Positions 32,274-38,104 of a stretch of 38,104 nucleotides of DNA are shown piece after piece. A model generated the notes under the pieces. The model saw nothing but the letters and a program-made list of their open reading frames with translations. It had not been told where the DNA came from and searched no databases. The number at the start of each line of letters is the position of its first letter. Position 1 is the stretch's first letter. The position numbers were made by a program, and so were the translations under genes. The DNA comes from Candidatus Wolfebacteria bacterium (GTDB lineage Bacteria; Patescibacteriota; Minisyncoccia; Phycocordibacterales; GCA-2401445). The stretch spans positions 1 to 38,104 of the forward strand of contig NVTD01000006.1 in the NCBI GenBank assembly GCA_002401445.1. The letters are read 5' to 3'.

Positions 32274-32699
32274 ATGCCACATGTATCTCAAAAAAAGTTA
32301 TCAGATCAAAAAAATAAAGAAATATATTTTGATTTTTTACACATTTTTACTGACAAAGGTACTGGGCATTCTCGTAAGAAAATGTTGGGTGAACTATTAA
32401 CTCCTACTGAAAAGGTCATGCTCGCAAAAAGGCTTGCAATAGTTGTACTCTTACACAAAGGTGTATCAACATATCAAATCGAAAATGCATTAAAGGTAAG
32501 CCCATCTACAACGGCACGTATACGGTTGCAAGTGGAGGTAGGTTTTTATAATGAGATTTCGAAATATGTTTCTAAAAAAGGATCTGGAAAGGATTTCCTA
32601 GATATTTTGGAAAAAGTTATCTATGCGGGTATGCCACCCCGTGTAGGGGGAAATCGCTGGAAATGGCTTGATAAAATATTTCCACCAGGAAGGCGGTAA
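32274..32699 (+). CDS. TrpR/YerC-like transcriptional repressor
   Basis: A 141-aa protein. Residues about 30-100 match the TrpR/YerC (YecD) helix-turn-helix family: LGELLTPTEKVMLAKRLAIVVLLHKGVSTYQIENALKVSPSTTARIRLQVEVG. A basic C-terminal tail follows (GGNRWKWLDKIFPPGRR). YerC-type proteins lack the tryptophan site of TrpR, so the ligand is unknown. The identical palindrome occurs just upstream of this gene and again 130 nt downstream, toward the helicase. Confidence 0.85.
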   Translation: MPHVSQKKLSDQKNKEIYFDFLHIFTDKGTGHSRKKMLGELLTPTEKVMLAKRLAIVVLLHKGVSTYQIENALKVSPSTTARIRLQVEVGFYNEISKYVSKKGSGKDFLDILEKVIYAGMPPRVGGNRWKWLDKIFPPGRR

Positions 32700-33126
32700 A
32701 ATGTTTTCTCTATTTACTACTTCACTTATCTAATTCATGCCGCACTTATTGACATAGATTGTTCTACCACGATGTGTTGCAGTAGTAGGGGACAGTTTAA
32801 TCACCTGGTTTATCATTTTACATACTTTATTTTCCTACGATATATCGTAGGAAAATAGTGGTATTACTATTGATTATTCGCTATCCAGTTCACCAGCATA
32901 CACTGTCTAATTATAGTGATTTGGTACTATCATTGAAGTAATTGGGTGAATGTACAACACATAGTATTGACTTCTATACCCATACATGTTATTCTTCTAT
33001 TAACGCTTTTGAATCTCGTGTAGGGCTCTAGAGCAGGCAGACCGCTGACTACCAGTTACGTTTGAATTTATAACTGCACAGCCTTGAGATGGATGCTCTC
33101 GTATCACATCTCTTAATACAAAAATA
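32700..33126 (+). other. Intergenic region with operator, promoter and long leader
   Basis: No gene is seen. Besides the second operator (32828-32857) it has a TTGACA (32749-32754) without a good -10, and a convincing promoter TTGACT-17-TATTCT (32967-32995). Transcription from that promoter gives a leader of about 125 nt before the helicase ATG, with a GCTCTAGAGC palindrome near 33025 and no Shine-Dalgarno sequence. Confidence 0.6.
32828..32857. promoter_or_regulatory. Second copy of the TrpR-like operator
   Basis: The same 20-bp palindrome as upstream of the repressor, here extended to a perfect 30-bp palindrome (flanks TATTT / AAATA). It lies 270 nt before the helicase gene. Confidence 0.8.
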
Positions 33127-34656
33127 ATGAATAGAATAAACAAAAACCGACAAAGTCGGAGTTCTTCTCGTTTTGGAGGAGGAAAACAACGCAATTCTTC
33201 TAACGGCTCAAATAGTGGGTCAAATCGCTCAAAATCAAGTGGAGGTTTTCGTAGTGCCAGTAAATCAACTGGTGGATACCGAGGAGGTAGTTCTGACACT
33301 AGAAGCCGAGGTGGAAGCTCTGATACACGTCGATCTGGTGGTAATAGTAACGACACTCGTAACCGAGGTGGTTCTTACACACGTAACCGAAGTAATGCCG
33401 ACACACGTGGACGCTCAAGCGGCGGATACCGTGGAGGAAATTCTGGCGGATATCGCGGAGGTAACTCTGGTGGTAATCGTGGACGAAGCAATGGTGGAAA
33501 TCGTGGTGGAGGAGGAGGAGGCGGCGGCGGACGACGTGGTGGCCGAAGAATGCCAACATTTGATCCATCTCAATTTATTAATACAAACCCTGTAGACACG
33601 AAAGAAGAGGTGTATCAAGCGCAGAATACTTTTGCTGATTTTAATATCAACCGAAAACTCTTGCAGACTATTACAAGAATGGGAATTGAAACACCATCAC
33701 CTATTCAGGACAAGGTAATCCCAGAAATTCTTGAATTCAAGGACGTTGTTGGATTGGCTGAAACAGGAACAGGTAAAACTGCTGCGTTTCTTATTCCAAT
33801 TATTGAAAATACATTACAAGACAAGAATCGTCAGACATTGATTCTTGCACCAACTCGTGAGCTCGCTATTCAGATTGAAGAAGAGTTACGAAAACTTGCA
33901 AAGGATATGCAAATCTATTCTGTTGTGTGTGTCGGAGGAGTTGGTATCCAAGGACAGATCCGTTCTCTGAAGCGACGTAATCAATTTATTATTGGAACAC
34001 CAGGACGTATTCTCGACCTAATAAATCGAAAGGCATTCTTGCCAGAATATGTGACCACAGTTGTTCTTGATGAAGCAGACAGAATGCTTGAGATGGGATT
34101 CATCCAAGACATGCGAGACATTCTTTCTAAGACATCTCCAGACCGTGAGACACTTTTCTTTTCTGCAACAATGGCAAAAGAAACAGAAAAATTGGTACAT
34201 GATTTTATGAAGGATCCGGTTATGATTTCTGTTAAAAAGAAAGACACAACAAATAGTATTGAACAGGATGTTGTTCGATTTAGACAAAGTAGCAAGTTTG
34301 AAACTTTGCATGAACTGTTAAAGAAACGAGATTTTTCACGAGTGATTGTCTTTGGTGCTATGAAGCACAGTGTAAAAGAACTTGCGTCACAATTGGCAAA
34401 AAATGGTATTCGTTCCGAATCACTACATGGAAATAAGAGTCACTTCCAACGACAGCGTTCTCTTGCGAATTTCAAAGCAGGTAAGGCAGATGTGCTAGTG
34501 GCAACAGATGTTGCGGCGCGAGGTATTCATGTTGATGATGTATCACATGTGATTAACTATGACCTACCAAGTACGTTTGACGACTATGTCCACCGTATTG
34601 GACGAACAGGACGAGCGACAAAGAAGGGTAAGGCACTGACCTTCATCCCAGCGTAA
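33127..34656 (+). CDS. DEAD-box RNA helicase with N-terminal RG-rich tail
   Basis: A 509-aa protein. Residues 1-140 are a low-complexity Arg/Gly/Ser/Asn tail with GGYRGGNSGG-type repeats. The helicase core follows: Q motif FADFNINRKLLQTITRMGIETPSPIQ, motif I AETGTGKT (211-218), PTRELA, TPGR, DEAD (315-318), SAT, and the C-terminal motifs including VATDVAARGIHVDDVSHVINYD and HRIGRTGRA (about 489-497). RGG tails bind RNA and promote condensates. In bacterial helicases of this type they are usually C-terminal, so the N-terminal place is unusual. It has a long leader and a strong terminator. Confidence 0.94.
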   Translation: MNRINKNRQSRSSSRFGGGKQRNSSNGSNSGSNRSKSSGGFRSASKSTGGYRGGSSDTRSRGGSSDTRRSGGNSNDTRNRGGSYTRNRSNADTRGRSSGGYRGGNSGGYRGGNSGGNRGRSNGGNRGGGGGGGGGRRGGRRMPTFDPSQFINTNPVDTKEEVYQAQNTFADFNINRKLLQTITRMGIETPSPIQDKVIPEILEFKDVVGLAETGTGKTAAFLIPIIENTLQDKNRQTLILAPTRELAIQIEEELRKLAKDMQIYSVVCVGGVGIQGQIRSLKRRNQFIIGTPGRILDLINRKAFLPEYVTTVVLDEADRMLEMGFIQDMRDILSKTSPDRETLFFSATMAKETEKLVHDFMKDPVMISVKKKDTTNSIEQDVVRFRQSSKFETLHELLKKRDFSRVIVFGAMKHSVKELASQLAKNGIRSESLHGNKSHFQRQRSLANFKAGKADVLVATDVAARGIHVDDVSHVINYDLPSTFDDYVHRIGRTGRATKKGKALTFIPA

Positions 34657-34673
34657 TAATATACAAAAATATG

Positions 34674-34713
34674 TACACAAAAACCCTGTGACATATCACA
34701 GGGTTTTTTGTGT
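34674..34713. terminator. Intrinsic terminator after the helicase gene
   Basis: AACCCTGTGA / TCACAGGGTT with CATA loop, extended by A and T tracts, so it works in both directions. Confidence 0.93.
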
Positions 34714-34755
34714 AATGCGTATGTATCTCTAATTTGCACATGAACAAAAACGTGG

Positions 34756-34761
34756 TATAAT
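34756..34761 (+). promoter_or_regulatory. -10 box of the 37-codon ORF
   Basis: TATAAT preceded by TGG, ending 9 nt before the ATG at 34771. The leader would be about 2-3 nt. Confidence 0.65.
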
Positions 34762-34770
34762 TCTATCGTT

Positions 34771-34884
34771 ATGAATATAAATGCCACAAAAATAAATCAC
34801 AAAACTCGTCCACAAACCGTCTCCGGTTTCGGCGCTTCTTATATCTACCGTATAGAACGGTGGCATTATGTTCCAAGTATTTAA
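34771..34884 (+). CDS. 37-aa peptide ahead of an ABC exporter
   Basis: A short frame with a perfect -10 box upstream and a terminator right after it. The peptide has a basic polar first half (MNINATKINHKTRPQTVSG) and an aromatic second half (FGASYIYRIERWHYVPSI). It has no signal peptide. Its position suggests either a leader peptide that controls read-through into the transporter gene, or a small peptide that the transporter exports. The codons within CCGTCTCCGG and ACCGT-ataga-ACGGT can form hairpins that could compete with the terminator. It has no Shine-Dalgarno sequence. Confidence 0.5.
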   Translation: MNINATKINHKTRPQTVSGFGASYIYRIERWHYVPSI

Positions 34885-34909
34885 CTCTTAGTATTGTTGA
34901 ATTTTTAAA

Positions 34910-34935
34910 ACATCGTGCCATGCACGATGTTTTTT
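34910..34935 (+). terminator. Terminator or attenuator before the ABC transporter gene
   Basis: ACATCGTGC-CAT-GCACGATGT followed by TTTTT. There is no convincing promoter between it and the transporter ATG (a TTGACA at 34941-34946 has no -10), so the transporter probably depends on read-through. Confidence 0.85.
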
Positions 34936-34992
34936 GCTTTTTGACAACCGAATAAACAAAACAAAACAAAACAAAACGAAGGAAAATAGATA

Positions 34993-36885
34993 ATGAAGGA
35001 AACTGAACGTAAACAGACAATGACTTTTCGGGAATATCTGAAAAGTAGGAATTCAGCGGCCAATGTATTTCGTTGGGTGCGAAAAGAGATAATCACAAAA
35101 CAAAGTCAAAAATATCTAACAAGGATGTTAGTGAGTTTAGTCGCGATGATTGTACTGGCATCATTACAGCCAGCTGCGGTCTCCTATATCTTTAAGGGCC
35201 TTTCAAATAGCCAAAATAATTTGGTTATTTGGGGAATTGCGATTGTCGGTGTTCTTATTGTCTTACAAAAGATATGTGAGCGTTTCCAACAGGAAAATAG
35301 AGAGTGGGTCTTTGGTATTAACTGGAGACAGTTAGATGACAAAGTTAATTCACTTTTCTTTGGGAAATCTATTGCTCAACATGTTCATGGCGGACGTGCC
35401 TTATCTGTAAGTAGTATAGAAAAAGGAAGAAGCCGTCTCGTCGAGCTTCAATCAGTTTTACTGTTTGAGGGGATTCCAACCGTGATTCAGTTATTTATAT
35501 CACTGCTATGCCTTTTGATTCTTGATTGGGTCTCTGGGTTGGTGATGTTTGTAGTATTCTTGATCTATACTAGTTGGGGTACGTACTTAAACTATCGAGT
35601 AGTTGTTGAATGTACACCAGTAGAAAAAGATTTCAGAAAAGGAAATCACTGGCGGATGGAGAGAATGGAACATCTTGAAAGGGTCAAAGTAAACGACAGA
35701 GAAAGCGGTGAAGTCGCCGAGATTTCTGAATTTTTTAAGGATGTGATTGATCGTGACAGGACGTTCTGGATCTGGTTTATCAGGAACGCCCACATCAGAT
35801 CTATGATTAATGTCTTTGGAAAAGTCGGCATTATGGCTTGGGGAGCATGGCTGGTGTATATAGGGGATTGGAATATAGGATTACTTTACCCTTTATACTC
35901 TTGGTCTGCACAAGTTGCCGATAATCTTTGGAGACTTGGTGAGGTTGAGCGTAGGATCAATTTCCATTTGCCAGCGGTCACTTCGATGATCGAGGCATTA
36001 TCTATTGATCCTGCAATTAAGGATATTCCTGAAGCAGTCAGTATTGATCACTCTAAACCCCATTGTATTCATTTTTTGGATGTCACCCATGTGTATCCAG
36101 AGAGTGAAAAAACAAAGAGCGAGACTCCTCCTGCTATTGTGAAGGTAAACTTCACAATTGAACCAGGAGAGAAAGTTGCTCTTTTGGGTGAATCGGGTGC
36201 TGGAAAGACTACATTGATGAAAGCTCTGTTACGGTTTGATGATCCTACTTCAGGAAATATTCTTGTTGATGGGGGAAACTTAAAAAAGATTACACAAGCT
36301 TCTTGGAAGAGAGGTATTGGGTATATTGCGCAACATCCACTAGTTTTTGATGGGACGATTCGCTATAACTTAATGTATGGATTAACTCCAGAAGAAAAGG
36401 CGAATATGACCGATGAAAAATTGTGGAAGTTGATGGATCGATTGCAGATCGACTTCAAAGAACGTTTAACCAGTGGACTGGATACAGTTGTTGGGAAGAA
36501 TGGTTTGAAGTTATCTGGTGGACAATCACAGCGACTATTGATTGGTGCTGCTGTGATCAAGAAACCTTGGCTTTTGGTTGTTGACGAAGCAACTTCGAGT
36601 CTTGACTCAACTACAGAGAAGAAAGTTCAAGCAGGACTTCAGGAAGCATTAACCGAAAACACGAGTGCATTGTTTGTTGCTCATAGGTTAGACACTGTTC
36701 ACGGACTATGTTCGAAGTTCGTGGTGTTAAAGCCAGCTTCGGAAGTTAAAAATGGCGACGGACAAGTCGAAGCCATTGCAGGATCGTTTGAGGAGCTCCA
36801 CAGGATCTCTCCAACCTTTCGTCGTCTTGCAGATGATCAAGGAATCGTGATAGATAGAAATGTCTCTCACAGCCTCGTCTCATAG
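34993..36885 (+). CDS. ABC exporter half-transporter (fused TMD-NBD)
   Basis: A 630-aa protein. An N-terminal membrane domain of about six helices (roughly 40-330) is followed by a nucleotide-binding domain with Walker A GESGAGKT (399-406), LSGGQ (507-511), Walker B LLVVDEATS (about 527-535) and the H-loop VAHRLDT. It is an MsbA/bacteriocin-exporter-type fold without a peptidase domain, probably a homodimer. GAAGGAAAA, 8-12 nt upstream, is the ribosome site, at the end of an A/C-rich leader with repeated AAAAC. The substrate is unknown. The adjacent peptide is a candidate. Confidence 0.92.
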   Translation: MKETERKQTMTFREYLKSRNSAANVFRWVRKEIITKQSQKYLTRMLVSLVAMIVLASLQPAAVSYIFKGLSNSQNNLVIWGIAIVGVLIVLQKICERFQQENREWVFGINWRQLDDKVNSLFFGKSIAQHVHGGRALSVSSIEKGRSRLVELQSVLLFEGIPTVIQLFISLLCLLILDWVSGLVMFVVFLIYTSWGTYLNYRVVVECTPVEKDFRKGNHWRMERMEHLERVKVNDRESGEVAEISEFFKDVIDRDRTFWIWFIRNAHIRSMINVFGKVGIMAWGAWLVYIGDWNIGLLYPLYSWSAQVADNLWRLGEVERRINFHLPAVTSMIEALSIDPAIKDIPEAVSIDHSKPHCIHFLDVTHVYPESEKTKSETPPAIVKVNFTIEPGEKVALLGESGAGKTTLMKALLRFDDPTSGNILVDGGNLKKITQASWKRGIGYIAQHPLVFDGTIRYNLMYGLTPEEKANMTDEKLWKLMDRLQIDFKERLTSGLDTVVGKNGLKLSGGQSQRLLIGAAVIKKPWLLVVDEATSSLDSTTEKKVQAGLQEALTENTSALFVAHRLDTVHGLCSKFVVLKPASEVKNGDGQVEAIAGSFEELHRISPTFRRLADDQGIVIDRNVSHSLVS

Positions 36886-36903
36886 ACAAAATTACAAATA
36901 TTC

Positions 36904-36933
36904 AAAAGCGCTACACCAGGTAGCGCTTTTTTT
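36904..36933. terminator. Intrinsic terminator after the ABC gene
   Basis: AAAAGCGCTAC-accag-GTAGCGCTTTT, an 11-bp stem followed by further Ts. Confidence 0.93.
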
Positions 36934-36934
36934 G

Positions 36935-36963
36935 TTGACAATATAATCCAAAAGGAGTATTTT
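36935..36963 (+). promoter_or_regulatory. Promoter of the 87-aa membrane protein gene
   Basis: TTGACA (36935-36940), 17-nt spacer, TATTTT (36958-36963). The leader of about 37 nt ends with GGAAAGG. Confidence 0.65.
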
Positions 36964-37006
36964 TATTTTAGATTTAGCAATTGCCTGTAAAGGCGGAAAG
37001 GTTACT

Positions 37007-37270
37007 ATGCAATGCTATGACGAGTATTATAACCATGATGAGTATGAGCAGGAATTGAAGGCGATACAAGCATCTATTATTGGATCTTGGGTAACAATTG
37101 CGAAATGCATTGTTTCTGCAGGGATTGTTGTGATTGTGTTTTGTTTTATATATGCATATCACCAACCTGAAACAACATCAAATTCACGTGCTCTGCCGAT
37201 AGAAAAGAAAGCTGAGTACTCATTTAAGTTATTTCAAGCAGAAGTTTTGGAATCAAGCAAAGCTAAATAG
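37007..37270 (+). CDS. Small bitopic membrane protein, unknown
   Basis: An 87-aa protein. The acidic/Tyr-rich N-terminus (MQCYDEYYNHDEYEQELKAIQ) precedes one hydrophobic helix (about 24-50) and a polar tail. ATG 37007 follows GGAAAGG (36994-37000). No family is recognised. The gene has its own promoter and terminator. Confidence 0.65.
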   Translation: MQCYDEYYNHDEYEQELKAIQASIIGSWVTIAKCIVSAGIVVIVFCFIYAYHQPETTSNSRALPIEKKAEYSFKLFQAEVLESSKAK

Positions 37271-37295
37271 TGAGATGTATCTCACAAAAATTTCG

Positions 37296-37333
37296 AACCA
37301 GTTCTACCTACACGGGGTAGAACTGGTTTTTTT
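37296..37333. terminator. Terminator between convergent genes
   Basis: A 13-bp perfect stem AACCAGTTCTACC / GGTAGAACTGGTT followed by seven Ts on the plus side. On the minus side the T tract is weaker and offset, so it mainly ends the 37007 gene. Confidence 0.9.
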
Positions 37334-37337
37334 ATAC

Positions 37338-37889
37338 CTATTTCACAGATGGATAAATTTTTTTCCAAAGAAATGGTATCTCGAGTGTGTTGTTTGAGAC
37401 AACCCATTTGTATACCGCTGGACTTATTGCTAATGAAAAAATAACTGTACCGAGTAAGTGCATGAGTGTGAATGGTATCTGACCTGCAAGCGCCGACATG
37501 AATGGTTGATTATAAAACAGAGGTCCTATTGAAAGTCCGGTAACAGCGTCGTAGAGAATAGTCCCAACTATACCAAAGGTAAGGTAATTAGTTACACTAC
37601 TTTTTCGTTTCTTAAAGAAAAGATATGCACCAATACCGAGGGCACCATATGACACGCCTGTGATTAGAGTCCACATACCTACTCGTCCTGTTATTATGTC
37701 GAACAAAACAATTCCTATAAATCCAAATAGAAAAGTTGGCAGCATCCCATACTTTTTCGAGTAAGGCATAATGGTCGCGAGCATCGGTTCAAAATTTGGT
37801 GGGCGGAATGGGAGTAATCGTATAAGTAGTACTAGTATCCATCCAAGTATAAATTTAACTCCTCCTGTTTTAATAGATAAATTATGCAT
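37338..37889 (-). CDS. ECF-type transporter S component, probably for a cobalamin-type substrate
   Basis: A 183-aa membrane protein when started at ATG 37889. It has about five to six hydrophobic helices. The N-terminal helix-loop LIRLLPFRPPNFEPMLATIMPYSKKYG resembles substrate-binding (S) components of energy-coupling factor transporters of the DUF6580/CbrT-like kind. A longer frame up to 37973 would read through the upstream terminator and riboswitch end and is rejected. An AGGAGG (37861-37866) inside the 5' end leaves some doubt about the start. The cobalamin riboswitch upstream points to vitamin B12 or a precursor. No ECF ATPase or T component is in the window. Confidence 0.78.
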   Translation of the reverse strand: MHNLSIKTGGVKFILGWILVLLIRLLPFRPPNFEPMLATIMPYSKKYGMLPTFLFGFIGIVLFDIITGRVGMWTLITGVSYGALGIGAYLFFKKRKSSVTNYLTFGIVGTILYDAVTGLSIGPLFYNQPFMSALAGQIPFTLMHLLGTVIFSLAISPAVYKWVVSNNTLEIPFLWKKIYPSVK

Positions 37890-37913
37890 GTTGCGTACAA
37901 TTAAGTAAGTAAT

Positions 37914-37938
37914 AAAAAAACCCAGCCACGGCAGGGTT
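37914..37938 (-). terminator. Riboswitch-controlled attenuator
   Basis: On the minus strand AACCC-t-GCC-gt-GGC-t-GGGTT followed by seven Ts, 25 nt upstream of the S component ATG and directly downstream of the riboswitch. It fits transcriptional control by ligand. Confidence 0.88.
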
Positions 37939-37944
37939 AATTTA

Positions 37945-38104
37945 TATAACGCCTGACGCGGACAATAAGGCATAAGCCTACTCTACAGGATCGGACTTAC
38001 TCCATAAATGGAGAATACCGTTGCGCGACAGTGCTGGATTCTCACCAGCTTCACCTTAGAGTGATGAGATAGTACCACAGTAGAGTGGTTAGAGGAAGTT
38101 CTAG
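37945..38104 (-). promoter_or_regulatory. Cobalamin (B12) riboswitch, possibly 5' partial
   Basis: On the minus strand the core GGTGAAGCTGGTGAGAATCC, then AGCACTGTCGCGCAACGGTA, matches the conserved GGTG-n-AA-n-TCC ... CGCAACGGTA core of the family. The B12-box-like AGTCCGATCCTG follows. CTCTAC (near 38083) can pair with GTAGAG (near 37985). The 5' end may continue past the window edge. It precedes a terminator and a transporter gene. Confidence 0.9.

Noticed and set aside
33173-33595. Overlapping frame in the RG-rich part of the helicase gene
   Set aside because: The repetitive G/C-biased codons keep other frames open by chance. The main frame continues into a complete helicase.
37890-37973. 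N-terminal extension of the S component up to 37973
   Set aside because: It would translate the attenuator and the end of the riboswitch. The start after the terminator is consistent with the regulation.

Overview
The window looks like a chromosome segment of a Patescibacteria/CPR bacterium, most likely a Parcubacteria (Paceibacteria)-type lineage. The signs are compact AT-rich coding with the standard code (TGA is used as a stop), a type IV pilus cluster, shortened housekeeping proteins (LigA with a broken zinc finger, DnaX without the zinc module), GIY-YIG genes beside tRNA genes, an intron-bearing tRNA and small dispersed palindromes. The placement is inferred from gene content, not from a phylogeny.

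Layout. 1-6292: response regulator, pilT, pilC, a major-type prepilin, prepilin peptidase and four minor pseudopilins. 6392-11264: ligA, a small membrane protein, gatC-gatA and a membrane protein of unknown role. 11265-12720: a dense non-coding and mobile locus around the initiator tRNA. It holds two related ~180-nt palindromic RNA-like elements, a run of hairpins, tRNA-fMet split by a 398-nt group I intron, and a 470-bp GIY-YIG cassette bounded by a 22-bp copy of the tRNA 3' end. 12850-15558: three exported or membrane-anchored proteins of unknown function. 15559-18205: tRNA-Trp with an inverted partial copy, miaA-NUDIX-membrane operon (minus), tRNA-Leu and a second GIY-YIG gene. 18206-29278: parB, a membrane protein, topA, dprA, serS, ftsQ-like, cell-wall amidase, capA-like and dusB. 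29279-30061: two very small genes with their own promoters and terminators. 30103-34656: dnaX, phosphatase, NUDIX, a TrpR/YerC-like repressor with two identical operators, and an RG-rich DEAD-box helicase. 34756-38104: a 37-codon ORF with a terminator ahead of an ABC exporter, a small membrane protein, and an ECF-type S component under a cobalamin riboswitch.

How it works together. The pilus genes would make a retractile type IV pilus (DNA uptake or attachment), and dprA fits natural transformation. FtsQ-like, amidase and CapA-like proteins serve the envelope. Two expression styles coexist. Many housekeeping genes have a -10 box 5-7 nt before the ATG (predicted leaderless mRNAs), whereas several exported, membrane or small genes have real leaders with Shine-Dalgarno sequences. 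The most unusual part is the tRNA-fMet locus, where a ribozyme, palindromic elements and a tRNA-targeting cassette are stacked on one essential gene.
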